Source: Nesterenkonia haasae
Lineage (GTDB): Bacteria > Actinomycetota > Actinomycetes > Actinomycetales > Micrococcaceae
Length of the DNA: 64,000 bases
Direction of reading: 5' to 3'
Assembly (NCBI RefSeq): GCF_010119385.1
Contig: NZ_VFIE01000018.1
Location: 258,838-322,837 of the forward strand
The position numbers and the translations under genes were made by a program. The notes below the pieces were generated by a model. It saw only the letters and a list, made by a program, of their open reading frames with translations. It had not been told where the DNA came from and did no database searches. Positions 37,425 to 46,776 of this stretch are shown here, piece after piece; positions within the stretch are counted from its first letter, which is position 1; every line of letters begins with the position of its first letter.

Positions 37425-38051
37425 TCAGCGCTTGGCCTCCCGGAGGTACCGAGTCACATCTGGGCTGAATGCCAGAATCAGCCAGTAGATGTTCACGCCG
37501 ACCCAGAGCAGGGTGACGACAATGGTGACGATATCGGTCGCACCACCGAAGGCGAACCCACCGAGACTGATCACTGCCCCGAGGATGGCAAAGATGATGC
37601 CCACGATCCTGGCCCAGTTCTTGTTGGCCCGCAGACCGAAGTAGACCAACAGGTAGAGGGCGAGACCAATCAGAGCGATTGCCACGCCGACACCGACGAC
37701 GGCGTCGACATAGGTTTCGATCTGGCCTCGGTCTACAGTCTGGCCCGTGGCCGACATCTGCTGTTCGATCTCATCGATCATCTCGTTGCGGTACTCAGAG
37801 GAGCTCATCATGACAAAGCTGACCAGCTGGTTGATCACGAAGATCGCCAACGACACCAGAGTGAACATCTTGAGTTTGCGGAACTTATCCGGCTGCTCCA
37901 ACGGACCCCCGTAGGCATTCGGGTCATACGCCTCAGTTCCGAACTTTGAGGGGTTGTGGCCCGCATAAGGATTTTCCCCTCCCGGCTGCGATGCACCGTG
38001 TTCCGAGGCGGGCCCCCACTGCGAGTGGTTGTCCTGGGGCGGGTTGCTCAT
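37425..38051 (-). CDS. Four-helix membrane protein with a Pro/Gly/Asn N-terminus
   Basis: 208 residues from ATG 38051, which has a strong AGGAGG site (an upstream ATG at 38090 is less likely). A disordered N-terminus rich in N, P, G and Y (about 55 residues) is followed by a helix, a soluble acidic loop (EYRNEMIDEIEQQM), and three more helices (about 115-190), with KNWARIVGIIFAILGA between. The layout resembles DUF4064/DUF4190-type small membrane proteins. The function is unknown. It lies between the ABC pair and the MFS gene on the same strand. Confidence 0.65.
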   Translation of the reverse strand: MSNPPQDNHSQWGPASEHGASQPGGENPYAGHNPSKFGTEAYDPNAYGGPLEQPDKFRKLKMFTLVSLAIFVINQLVSFVMMSSSEYRNEMIDEIEQQMSATGQTVDRGQIETYVDAVVGVGVAIALIGLALYLLVYFGLRANKNWARIVGIIFAILGAVISLGGFAFGGATDIVTIVVTLLWVGVNIYWLILAFSPDVTRYLREAKR

Positions 38052-38114
38052 TGTTCCTCCTCCTGTGTTGTTGTCACTGTCATTCTCCATTTATTCAGAT
38101 CTGCTGCACAGCCG

Positions 38115-39398
38115 CTATTCGTACCGCAGAGCTTCGATCGGATCCTTCTTGGCCGCACGTGCTGCCGGCAGCGTGCCAGCCAAAAAGGCGATGATGATGA
38201 TGAGCAGGAAGATACCGCCGATGGCCAGCGGATCAACCCCGAAGACGCTCAGCTCAGCGAATCCTCCCAGAGGCCCGTCTTCGGCCGTGAGGAATCCATC
38301 CGTGATGAAACCCGTGGCAAGGCCTAGACCGACGCCGACCACAGAGCCCATGATTCCGATCATCACCGCCTCCATCGAGAACAAGCTGAAGACTTTCGCC
38401 CGGGACATGCCCAGAGCCTTCATCAGACCGATTTCGCGAGTACGCTCCTGCACGCTCATCAGCAGAGTGTTGACAATGCCGAAGCTAGCCGCCAACAGGG
38501 CGATGAGGGCAAATCCGGACAAGATCCAGGTGATGGCGTCAATGACCGCCTCGAACATCGCTATCTGATCTTCAACGGTCAGGCCCCATAGCCCCTCTTC
38601 TGCGAGCGCTTCCTTGACGGCTTCCTCGTTCTGCTCAAGATTCTCGATCTCGGCGGCAGCCATGATGTAGGCCTCGGGCATCTGTCCTTCGAACCCCTCG
38701 GCGTTGATATCGGCAACCTCCTCAGCCAGTGCCACCGAAGGTATGGGGGTGAATCCCACTCCTGCCAAAGTGCCTTGGGTGACGCCGACGACTTCAGCTT
38801 CGATATCGCTGGTTTGGCCCACTGCGTTGGGCGCGGCCACGATGAGCGTTTCGCCCAGCACATCGTCTGGGTCGTCAGCGCCGTAGATTTCCAGCCAGTC
38901 CTCGGGAATGGTGATCTCCATGGCGGTGCGGTCCGGCGCGCCACCGGCAGCGAACTCGGCAAGAACGTCGTTGAGTGCGAAGTCGAATTGCGCCTGGTAC
39001 TGGGTTCCATCCGGAGCCTCGACGTATTCGATCTGTGCCGCCACCTCAGTGTCGACCCCGACCACATAGTCCAAGCCCTCAATGGTTTCGACGTCGGACG
39101 CAGAGAGCATTCCCGTTCCGAATCCGGAGTCCATCTCCGCCCCGGCATCCGGATCGTATTCGGCTGGCCCGTCCTGTTCCTGGGCGTCAGCCTCGACCTG
39201 CGGAACAACGTAGATAGCGTCGTCTTCGCCGAAGCCTCCGAAGATGCGGTCGACGGTCTGGTTGATCCCTGCTCCAAGACCGGAGGTCAGGGTCAGGGTG
39301 AAGGCGCCAATGACGATCGCAATGACGGTCAGTGCGGTGCGCAGCTTCGAGCGGAGCGTATTGCTCAACGCCGATTTGGTGACATCCAGTGATTTCAA
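38115..39398 (-). CDS. MacB/FtsX-type ABC transporter permease
   Basis: 427 residues: a membrane helix near 20-40, a large extracytoplasmic domain (about 45-280, acidic), and three C-terminal helices with ERTREIGLMKALGMSRAKVF, the FtsX-family coupling motif. Actinobacterial members work with a LolD-like ATPase in export of peptides, lipoproteins or antimicrobials. It overlaps the ATPase gene by 4 bp. The substrate is unknown; no periplasmic adaptor gene is present. Confidence 0.87.
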   Translation of the reverse strand: MKSLDVTKSALSNTLRSKLRTALTVIAIVIGAFTLTLTSGLGAGINQTVDRIFGGFGEDDAIYVVPQVEADAQEQDGPAEYDPDAGAEMDSGFGTGMLSASDVETIEGLDYVVGVDTEVAAQIEYVEAPDGTQYQAQFDFALNDVLAEFAAGGAPDRTAMEITIPEDWLEIYGADDPDDVLGETLIVAAPNAVGQTSDIEAEVVGVTQGTLAGVGFTPIPSVALAEEVADINAEGFEGQMPEAYIMAAAEIENLEQNEEAVKEALAEEGLWGLTVEDQIAMFEAVIDAITWILSGFALIALLAASFGIVNTLLMSVQERTREIGLMKALGMSRAKVFSLFSMEAVMIGIMGSVVGVGLGLATGFITDGFLTAEDGPLGGFAELSVFGVDPLAIGGIFLLIIIIAFLAGTLPAARAAKKDPIEALRYE

Positions 39399-40192
39399 CG
39401 TGCCGCTCCTTTGCCGAACGGGAGGATACGCCGGCGACGCCGTGACTCTGGCGCACCGTGCCCGGCAGTCACCGGAGCCTTATGGGAGGAGGAGGCCCGA
39501 ACCCCCGTCTGCTCTTCGACAATTTCGCCATCCTGCATAATGAGTCGGCGCTGACACTTCGACGCCAGATCTTCATCATGAGTCACTACCACGAGGGTGA
39601 TTCCATGGTTGCGCTGAAGGTTGAGCAGGATGTCTTCTACTGTCTCGCTGGTGGCACTGTCCAAGTTGCCGGTTGGTTCATCGGCGAAGAGGACCTCTGG
39701 GTTGTTGATGAGCGCACGAGCAATGCACACGCGCTGCTTCTGTCCGCCGGAGAGATCGGTGGCCTTGTTCTTGGCCTTGTCCGCCATTTCAAGTTGCTCC
39801 AGAGCATCCATGCCTCGCTTGTCCCGCTCTGACTTGGAGACGCCCCCTATCTTCAACGGCAGAGTGACATTCTCGAGAACCGTCTGGTTGGGATTGAGGA
39901 AGAACTGCTGGAAGACGAAGCCGAAGGTCTCATTGCGCAGCGCAGAGACCGTCTTGGGCTTAAGTTTGCTGACCGGCCGGCCGTCAAGGGCCACCACCCC
40001 AGAAGTCGGCTCATCGAGCAGGGCCAGCAAATGCATCAACGTGGACTTGCCCGATCCGGATTTTCCTACAATAGCCACCGATTCGCCCCGGTGGATTTCG
40101 AAGGTCAGGCCCTTGAGCGCGTGGAACTGCGCAGGGCCGCGGCCGTAGACCTTGACCAAATTCTCCGTCTCTAGAACGGGTGTGCTCATCAT
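39395..40192 (-). CDS. MacB/LolD-type ABC transporter ATP-binding protein
   Basis: 265 residues: Walker A GKSGSGKSTLMHL, Q-loop FVFQQFFLNPNQTVLENV, signature DLSGGQKQRVCIARAL, Walker B VLFADEPTGNLD, H-loop VVTHDEDLA. A basic tail of about 35 residues follows the domain. Two adjacent ATGs (40192, 40189) can start it. It is the partner of the FtsX-type permease and is divergent from the DrrAB-like pair. Confidence 0.88.
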   Translation of the reverse strand: MMSTPVLETENLVKVYGRGPAQFHALKGLTFEIHRGESVAIVGKSGSGKSTLMHLLALLDEPTSGVVALDGRPVSKLKPKTVSALRNETFGFVFQQFFLNPNQTVLENVTLPLKIGGVSKSERDKRGMDALEQLEMADKAKNKATDLSGGQKQRVCIARALINNPEVLFADEPTGNLDSATSETVEDILLNLQRNHGITLVVVTHDEDLASKCQRRLIMQDGEIVEEQTGVRASSSHKAPVTAGHGAPESRRRRRILPFGKGAAR

Positions 40193-40297
40193 TGCCTCTC
40201 AATTGCTCTTCAGTGTTGGGATCAGTCTTCCGGATGAGAGGCGTCTGCGCATCGACCGTAAGGATGAAATGCAGCAGGAATGCTCCAGAGTTCCGGG

Positions 40298-40369
40298 GGC
40301 ATCAAGTGCTTTTCTCGAGAACGCTGATGCCTAGCATGCTAGCAAATTAGTTAGTTCGGCGTGTAAACT
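40298..40369 (+). promoter_or_regulatory. Palindrome-rich promoter of the DrrAB-like exporter
   Basis: Three elements in 72 bp: GGCATCA...TGATGCC (40298-40304/40325-40331) around the palindrome TTCTCGAGAA (40312-40321); the palindrome CTAGCATGCTAG (40331-40342); and the direct repeat TTAGTTAGTT (40347-40356). TAAACT (40364-40369) is the likely -10. It ends 7 nt before the ATG at 40377, so the transcript is probably leaderless. Confidence 0.6.
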
Positions 40370-40376
40370 ATTTCGC

Positions 40377-41384
40377 ATGTCCATTTCTTCTGCACTGGAG
40401 TCCAGTGTGCCCTCACAAACCACACCTGAACCAGCTATTCACGCCGTTGACCTGGTCAAGAAGTATGGAGACTTCACCGCCGTAGATGGCATCACCTTCA
40501 GCGTCTCCAAAGGTGAGTCATTCGGACTGCTGGGGCCCAACGGTGCCGGAAAGTCCACCACTATGCGGATGGTCGCCGCAGTTGCCGCACGCACCAGCGG
40601 CCAGATGCGGGTTGCCGGCCTGGACCCGGAACGTCAGGGCCCAGAGGTCCGTGCCCGGCTCGGTGTTATCCCCCAGCAGGACAACCTGGACGAGGAACTC
40701 ACCGTCCGGGAGAACATCATCATGTACGGCCGCTACTTCGGCCTGCCACGTCGCTATTTGGCGGCTAAGGCGGATGAGCTGCTGGAATTCGCCCAGCTCA
40801 GTCATAAGTCTAACTCCCGAGTGGAAGACCTCTCAGGTGGCATGAAGCGCCGGCTGACGATTGCCCGCGCCCTGGTGAACGAGCCTGAGGTTCTGCTGCT
40901 GGATGAGCCCACCACTGGTTTGGACCCGCAGGCTCGGCATGTGCTGTGGGATAGGCTCTTCCGGCTCAAGGAATCCGGCACAACCCTGGTGCTGACAACT
41001 CACCACATGGACGAGGCTGAACAGCTCTGCGACCGACTCGTCGTGGTCGATCACGGCACCATCATGGCCGAAGGCGCTCCGGCGGGACTCATTCGCGACC
41101 ACTCCACCCGGGAGGTGCTGGAGCTGCGTTTCGGGACCGATCGCAACGCTGAGCAGGCAAAGACTCTCGAAGAGCTGCTCACCAACACAGACGCTGGGTC
41201 CGGCGACGTCGGCTTCAGCCACGTGGAGGTCCTTCCCGACAGGCTCATGGTCTACGCCGCGCAGGCCGAATCTGCCCTGGAGAAGATCCATGCCGCCGGC
41301 CACCATCCCATGACCTCACTGGTCCGCAGGTCCTCACTGGAAGATGTGTTCCTCCGGCTGACAGGACGGTCGCTCATTGACTGA
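40377..41384 (+). CDS. DrrA-like ABC transporter ATP-binding protein
   Basis: 335 residues: Walker A GPNGAGKSTTMR, Q-loop IPQQDNLDEELTVREN, signature DLSGGMKRRLTIARAL, Walker B VLLLDEPTTGLD, H-loop LTTHHMDEAE. The C-terminal 90 residues form the accessory domain seen in DrrA/NodI exporters. It drives the fused permease that follows with an 8-bp overlap. Typical substrates are drugs or lipids; none is indicated here. Confidence 0.88.
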   Translation: MSISSALESSVPSQTTPEPAIHAVDLVKKYGDFTAVDGITFSVSKGESFGLLGPNGAGKSTTMRMVAAVAARTSGQMRVAGLDPERQGPEVRARLGVIPQQDNLDEELTVRENIIMYGRYFGLPRRYLAAKADELLEFAQLSHKSNSRVEDLSGGMKRRLTIARALVNEPEVLLLDEPTTGLDPQARHVLWDRLFRLKESGTTLVLTTHHMDEAEQLCDRLVVVDHGTIMAEGAPAGLIRDHSTREVLELRFGTDRNAEQAKTLEELLTNTDAGSGDVGFSHVEVLPDRLMVYAAQAESALEKIHAAGHHPMTSLVRRSSLEDVFLRLTGRSLID

Positions 41385-43176
41385 TACAACGACGACGCCG
41401 CAGGACTCTGTAGCCCGCCGCGCTGGCTCTCAGGCGGCTGATAAGGACGTGCTCAGCCGGCGCGTTCGCCGGTTCGGTGCGCTCTATCAGGCCGAGGCAA
41501 CCCTGCGCTCGATGCGCGCCTACGGCGGCGTGATCCTCTTCTCCTCGACTTTCCAGCCGATCATGTACATCTTGGCGATGGGCCTGGGGCTGGGGGTGCT
41601 CGTCGGGGCCGAGACGGACTTCTCCGCCTACGGCGCCGACTCTTACCTGATGTATATCGCTCCTGCCATTCTCGCCTCCACGGTCGCCATGACCGCCGGG
41701 ATAGAGTTCACCTTTCCGGTGATGGAGGGTTTCAGGTGGCGACGCAAGTACTTCGGCGCCCAGGCGACTGCACTGTCCCCTCAACAGGTTGCCGCCGGGC
41801 ATATTTTGGGTGTCTGCTGCCGGTTCGGAATTCACGCACTGATCTTCACCGGGGTGCTGTTCGCCTTCGGAGCGCTGAGCTCACCCGCTGCAATCCTGAT
41901 GATCTTCTCGGCGGTGCTCGGTGGCCTGGCTATGGGCCTGCCCATCATGGCCTATATCTCGACTCTGCGTGATGAGAAGGGTCATGCTGCAATGATCCAG
42001 CGGTTCGTGATTATGCCGCTGTTCCTGTTCTCCGGCACGTTCTATCCCCTGACCAATCTTCCGCAGTTTCTGCAGGTCATCGGGTGGATCTCTCCTATGT
42101 GGCACGCGAACGAACTCGGCCGCACCTTCGCCTTTGGACAGCCGACGCCATTGTGGTTGGTGTTGGTCCACGCCGGCTACTTGGTGACAGTGGTCGTCGT
42201 GGCATGGCTCGCCGTCCGCCATGTCTTCATCCGTCGTCTCGGCTATGAGGAGTGGCGTGGCCGAATCCCTGGCCTCAAGGCAGACCAGCGGCGGCAGACC
42301 AAGCAGGACGCCAAGGAAGCTCAGGGTGGGACCTACCAACGCAGCGAAGGTCGCCCGGAAGCGACTTTCCGTCGCGGCGTCGGTGCCAATTACTACTCCG
42401 GTAATATCCGTGCCGTGTTCAGCCGCGGTATGGCGGCTATTCGGAACAACCGCGGCATCATTTTCCTCTCCGGGTTCCTCGAGCCCGTGCTGTTTCTTAC
42501 CAGCTTCGGACTGGGCGTCTCCCCCATGATCTCTGGGATTGAGGCTGAGCAGGCTGGGGTGGCCGGTCAGGACACCATCAGCTACGCGGCCTTCATCGCA
42601 CCGGCGCTGCTGGCCGTTGCTGCCATGAACGGGGCTGTGTTCGACTCCACATGGAACGTGTTCTTCAAGCTGAAGATCACCAAGCTCTACCAAACTATGA
42701 TGTCGACCTCGCTGGGTCCGGTGGACGTGGCAGTCGGGGAGATCTGCCTGGCCCTGTTCCGCGGCGGCATCTATGCCTTCGGTTTTCTCGGGGTCCTTCT
42801 TGCCACTGGCCTGGTAACTCCGCTTTCGGCCGTACTGATGTGGTTCACGGCGCTGTTCATCGCTCTAGGGTTCGCCTGCATCGGCATGGCAGCCACCAGC
42901 TTCATGAAACGCTTCCAGCAGATGGACTGGATGATGATGGTGCTCATTCCGATGTTCCTGTTCTCAGCGACGCTGTTCCCCATCAGCGTCTACCCAGTGG
43001 GAGTCCAAGCCGTCATCCAGGCACTTCCGCTGTGGCACGGTGTGGAGCTCATGCGTGACATTGCGTTCTGGGATTTCAGCTTGGTGACTCTCGTGCACAT
43101 CGGCTACTACCTGGTGATGATCGGTATCGGCGGAGCGCTCGCGGCCTATCGCATGAAGGCTCTCTTCTTACGATAG
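41377..43176 (+). CDS. Fused double ABC-2 type permease
   Basis: 599 residues holding two complete ABC-2 membrane domains, each about six helices: first about 25-285 (SMRAYGGVILFSSTF; YPLTNLPQFLQVIGWISPMWH), a charged linker (about 295-340), second about 345-599 (RGIIFLSGFLEPVLFLTSFGLG; FPISVYPVGVQAVIQALPLWHG). DrrB-DrrC-type exporters normally encode these as two genes. The TTG start overlaps the ATPase gene by 8 bp. The stated joint is read straight through, so it is a real fusion. Confidence 0.87.
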   Translation: MTDTTTTPQDSVARRAGSQAADKDVLSRRVRRFGALYQAEATLRSMRAYGGVILFSSTFQPIMYILAMGLGLGVLVGAETDFSAYGADSYLMYIAPAILASTVAMTAGIEFTFPVMEGFRWRRKYFGAQATALSPQQVAAGHILGVCCRFGIHALIFTGVLFAFGALSSPAAILMIFSAVLGGLAMGLPIMAYISTLRDEKGHAAMIQRFVIMPLFLFSGTFYPLTNLPQFLQVIGWISPMWHANELGRTFAFGQPTPLWLVLVHAGYLVTVVVVAWLAVRHVFIRRLGYEEWRGRIPGLKADQRRQTKQDAKEAQGGTYQRSEGRPEATFRRGVGANYYSGNIRAVFSRGMAAIRNNRGIIFLSGFLEPVLFLTSFGLGVSPMISGIEAEQAGVAGQDTISYAAFIAPALLAVAAMNGAVFDSTWNVFFKLKITKLYQTMMSTSLGPVDVAVGEICLALFRGGIYAFGFLGVLLATGLVTPLSAVLMWFTALFIALGFACIGMAATSFMKRFQQMDWMMMVLIPMFLFSATLFPISVYPVGVQAVIQALPLWHGVELMRDIAFWDFSLVTLVHIGYYLVMIGIGGALAAYRMKALFLR

Positions 43177-43216
43177 ATCGCTTACCTGGCGGGACTGTCA
43201 CGAGCATTCAACTCAC

Positions 43217-43279
43217 AGCGTCTCGGGATGTAGGAAATACTGCCTGGAGCGGCCCTCGTTCCCCACATCCCGAGACGCT
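43217..43279. repeat. 15-bp inverted repeat with a 33-bp loop between convergent genes
   Basis: 43217-43231 (AGCGTCTCGGGATGT) is perfectly complementary to 43265-43279. It lies between the permease stop and the serine-hydrolase stop. The loop is long for a terminator and no T run follows the stem, although transcription ends are expected here. Confidence 0.5.
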
Positions 43280-43317
43280 CTGCCGCAGGGGCGCGACCGA
43301 ACCTATGAGGGGTCGCC

Positions 43318-44481
43318 TCAGGAATCTTCGCGCTCACTGTCGGTGGAGGCAATCAGCGCGTCTACAGCAAGTGAGAAGAGTTCAGCGCGGTGATCAGCGA
43401 TGTTCTCAGTATCATCGGTGCTCAGCATGAGCACCACAGTCCGCTCCGTACCGTCTTCGCTCTGCGCATGCCATGTGCCGGTCACCACTCCCGGCAGACC
43501 ACCGCCCTTGAACGCCAAGCTGTCCCACCAGGCGTCTTCCACCTCGTCCACCAGTCCGGGATTTGCGGTGAGGATCTCCCCCACCTCCGGATGGTCTTCA
43601 GCTCGTGCGGCGAGGCCCTGGATCACAGCAGCTACATCCTCTGCCGTGGCATACCAATCGATCGCATCGTCGAGATCGTGCCGCGAGGTGTCTTCTGACG
43701 TAATCTCCAATTCCTGCTCGGCGACTTCATCCAGGACATCCAGCCGGGTGTCACCATCCATATCCGCCCAGTCCTGCCCAAGCTCAGGCACTCCCCAGCG
43801 CAGCTGAAACAATTCCCGCGTGCTGAGGAATGGGCGCAGCAGCTCCGGATCATGATGGCCGAACTCCTCAGCAGCTTCTTCCACCGCCTCGCGTCCGAGC
43901 AGGGCCATGAGCATATCGGTTCCGGTGTTGTCGCTGATCGAAACCATCCGATGCGCCACATCATAGACCGTCGTCGTATAACCATCGGCCTGGTCCTGCA
44001 GGGTGCCGGAGGGCAGGCTGCGCAGCTCGTCAGTAAGCTCCAGTTCGTCCATCCACTCGACATCCTCGGCGTCGACAGCCTCGACCAGGGCCGCCAACAC
44101 GTACAGCTTGGACACCGAGGCCAGAGGCGCCGGTTCTCCGCGCCCCCACTGAAGGAGAACGTCCCCGTCCTCCACCACCAGCGCCTCCACCCTGCCCGGC
44201 AGCTCCTCCATCCGCTCAGCGATCTCTTCAAACCCTTCTGCGGACTCTTGCAGTTCCGTCTCCGAATCGGGTTCTGCGGCGGCGTCGTCCTCTTCCTGTT
44301 CTGCGGCCTCAGCGTCAGGGGCGTCAGAGTCAGCGGGATCAGAATTGGTGGGCTGATGACCGCCATCGAGGGCGATCTCCTGCTGACTGCGCTGGCCGGT
44401 TACGTCTTCCTCGGCACAGGCGGCGAGAACCAGCAGCATCGCAGCTGCGGCACCGAATCGCGGTATGAGGTGGCGGTCCAC
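43318..44481 (-). CDS. Beta-lactamase-fold serine hydrolase lipoprotein
   Basis: 387 residues: signal peptide and lipobox VLAAC (Cys 22), an acidic low-complexity linker (about 30-90), then a class A beta-lactamase-like domain. Active-site motifs are SVSK (SxxK), SDN in ISDNTGTD, and KGGG in place of KTG. It could be a penicillin-binding/DD-carboxypeptidase-type enzyme or a beta-lactamase; omega-loop Glu166 cannot be assigned by eye. It is divergent from glyA with a 111-bp spacer. Confidence 0.8.
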   Translation of the reverse strand: MDRHLIPRFGAAAAMLLVLAACAEEDVTGQRSQQEIALDGGHQPTNSDPADSDAPDAEAAEQEEDDAAAEPDSETELQESAEGFEEIAERMEELPGRVEALVVEDGDVLLQWGRGEPAPLASVSKLYVLAALVEAVDAEDVEWMDELELTDELRSLPSGTLQDQADGYTTTVYDVAHRMVSISDNTGTDMLMALLGREAVEEAAEEFGHHDPELLRPFLSTRELFQLRWGVPELGQDWADMDGDTRLDVLDEVAEQELEITSEDTSRHDLDDAIDWYATAEDVAAVIQGLAARAEDHPEVGEILTANPGLVDEVEDAWWDSLAFKGGGLPGVVTGTWHAQSEDGTERTVVLMLSTDDTENIADHRAELFSLAVDALIASTDSEREDS

Positions 44482-44592
44482 AACGGATGAGACTAGTCGG
44501 TGAAGCCCGACGGCGCCACGGGCAGAGGAGATAGACTAACCTGCGGCATCGCGCAGCACAGTTCACGGCACCACATCCGTAGGAGGACCCTT

Positions 44593-45864
44593 TTGTCTGA
44601 CATCCAATCCGCCCCGCTCTCCGAGGTCGATCCTGAGATCGCTCAGGCGCTGGCTGACGAGCTTGGCCGTCAGCGCGGGACTCTGGAGATGATCGCTTCG
44701 GAGAACTTCGTACCCCGCGCCATCCTGGAAGCTCAAGGTTCCGTCCTGACCAATAAGTACGCCGAAGGATACCCCGGTCGCCGCTACTACGGCGGATGCG
44801 AGTTTGTGGATGTGGCCGAGAATCTGGCCATTGAGCGGGCCAAGGCGCTCTTCGGGGCTGATCACGCCAATGTCCAGCCCCACGCTGGTGCGCAGGCGAA
44901 CGTGGCCGTGATGACCGCATTCCTCAAACCTGGCGACAAACTGATGGGCCTCTCATTGGCTCACGGCGGACACCTGACCCACGGTATGAAGCTCAACCAC
45001 TCCGGAAAGTTCTACGAGATCGCCGCTTATGAGGTGGATCCGGAAACCGGACTGATCGACATGGAAAAGGTCCGCCAGATGGCCCTGGCGGAGAAGCCGG
45101 ACATGATCGTCGCGGGCTGGTCGGCCTACCCGCGTGAACTGGACTTCGCCGCATTCCGCGAGATCGCTGATGAAGTCGGCGCCATCCTCTGGGTAGATAT
45201 GGCGCACTTCGCCGGGCTGGTGGCCGCTGGCCTGCACCAGAACCCGATTCCTTACGCCGATGTGGTGACCACCACGGTGCACAAAACCCTTGCCGGACCG
45301 CGTTCCGGTCTGATCCTCTGCAAGGAGGAGCACAAGAAGAAGATCAACTCTGCGGTCTTCCCCGGCCAGCAGGGTGGGCCGCTGATGCATGTCATCGCCG
45401 CCAAGGCCATCGCCTTCAAGATCGCCGCCACTGAGCAGTTTGCCCAGCGCCAGGCACGCACTGTAGAGGGCGCCCGGATCATCGCAGAAAGGCTGGCCGC
45501 CGACGACGTCGCCGAAACCGGTGTTTCGGTGCTTACCGGAGGCACCGACGTGCACTTGATCCTGGTCGATCTGCGGAACTCTGAACTGGACGGTAAGCAG
45601 GCCGAAGACCTGCTTCACCAGGCCGGAATCACCGTCAACCGCAACGCGGTCCCTGACGACCCTCGACCACCGATGGTGACCTCAGGACTGCGGATCGGTA
45701 CACCTGCCCTGGCGTCCCGCGGTTTCGGGGAAGCCGAGTTCAGGGAGACGGCTGACATTATTGCCGAAACGCTGAAACCCGGGGCTGATATCGATGCGCT
45801 GAGCGCACGGGTGGCTAAGCTGGCCGGCGACTTCCCGCTCTACGAAGGCCTTGAGGATTGGTGA
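44593..45864 (+). CDS. glyA: Serine hydroxymethyltransferase
   Basis: PLP enzyme that converts serine and tetrahydrofolate to glycine and methylene-THF. From TTG 44593 (GGAGGA site 7 nt upstream) it has 423 residues. Landmarks: [29 protein letters not shown] lysine in [14 protein letters not shown], and [15 protein letters not shown]. Longer in-frame starts have no ribosome-binding site. It overlaps folD by 4 bp, so one-carbon enzymes are coupled. Confidence 0.96.
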   Translation: MSDIQSAPLSEVDPEIAQALADELGRQRGTLEMIASENFVPRAILEAQGSVLTNKYAEGYPGRRYYGGCEFVDVAENLAIERAKALFGADHANVQPHAGAQANVAVMTAFLKPGDKLMGLSLAHGGHLTHGMKLNHSGKFYEIAAYEVDPETGLIDMEKVRQMALAEKPDMIVAGWSAYPRELDFAAFREIADEVGAILWVDMAHFAGLVAAGLHQNPIPYADVVTTTVHKTLAGPRSGLILCKEEHKKKINSAVFPGQQGGPLMHVIAAKAIAFKIAATEQFAQRQARTVEGARIIAERLAADDVAETGVSVLTGGTDVHLILVDLRNSELDGKQAEDLLHQAGITVNRNAVPDDPRPPMVTSGLRIGTPALASRGFGEAEFRETADIIAETLKPGADIDALSARVAKLAGDFPLYEGLEDW

Positions 45865-46763
45865 CCCGTACTTCTATGACTGCTCAGCTGCTCGACGGCC
45901 GCGCCACGGCTAAGGCCATCAAGTCCGATCTCACCGAACGTGTCAGCGCCCTGAAAGCACGGGGAATCACCCCCGGACTGGGGACTGTCTTGGTCGGTTC
46001 GGATCCGGCAAGTGAGTCCTATGTGGCGGGTAAGCACCGGGACTGTCAGCAAGTGGGGATTGAGTCCATCCAAGTGACGCTTCCTGAGACCATCAGCGAG
46101 ACGGATCTCCTCGCGGAGCTGGATCGGCTCAACAACGACGACGCCTGCACCGGCTACATCGTGCAGCTCCCCCTGCCCAAGCACCTGGATCAGCAGAAGG
46201 TCCTCGAGGCCATCTCCCCGGATAAGGATGCTGATGGCCTGCATCCCATGAATTTGGGGCGTCTCGTAGCTGGAGTCAATGAGGATCTGACTTCTCCCCT
46301 GCCGTGCACCCCGAAAGGGTGTGTGGACTTGCTGGCGCACTACGGAATCGACCTGGCGGGTAAGCATGTGGTGGTGGTGGGGCGTGGCGTGACGATCGGG
46401 CGGCCGATTGGACTGCTGCTGACCCGGCGCGCCGTCAACGCCACAGTGACGCTCTGTCATACCGGCACCCAGGATCTCCCGCGGCACTTGCGCGAAGCAG
46501 ACGTCGTAGTGGCGGCGGCAGGCGTCAAACACATGATTGATCCGGCTGATCTAAAAGACGGCGTAATCGCCCTGGATGTCGGGGTGACCCGTGAGGTGGG
46601 CTCCGAGACTGGCAAGGCCAGAATCTACGGAGACCTCGCTCCTGGGATCGAATCGCGAGCGAGCTGGTACTCCCCTAACCCCGGCGGTGTCGGGCCGATG
46701 ACTAGGGTAGAGCTGCTGCAGAACGTTGTCCAGAGCGCGGAACTCCAGTCCGCGAAGGAATGA
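45861..46763 (+). CDS. folD: Methylenetetrahydrofolate dehydrogenase/cyclohydrolase
   Basis: Bifunctional enzyme that turns methylene-THF into formyl-THF for purine and formyl-Met synthesis. Landmarks: active-site Tyr/Lys in [60 protein letters not shown] (NADP loop) and [12 protein letters not shown]. The GTG at 45861 overlaps the glyA stop; TTG 45858 or ATG 45876 are alternatives. Confidence 0.95.
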   Translation: MTRTSMTAQLLDGRATAKAIKSDLTERVSALKARGITPGLGTVLVGSDPASESYVAGKHRDCQQVGIESIQVTLPETISETDLLAELDRLNNDDACTGYIVQLPLPKHLDQQKVLEAISPDKDADGLHPMNLGRLVAGVNEDLTSPLPCTPKGCVDLLAHYGIDLAGKHVVVVGRGVTIGRPIGLLLTRRAVNATVTLCHTGTQDLPRHLREADVVVAAAGVKHMIDPADLKDGVIALDVGVTREVGSETGKARIYGDLAPGIESRASWYSPNPGGVGPMTRVELLQNVVQSAELQSAKE

Positions 46764-46776
46764 GTGGGCGGGCAGA

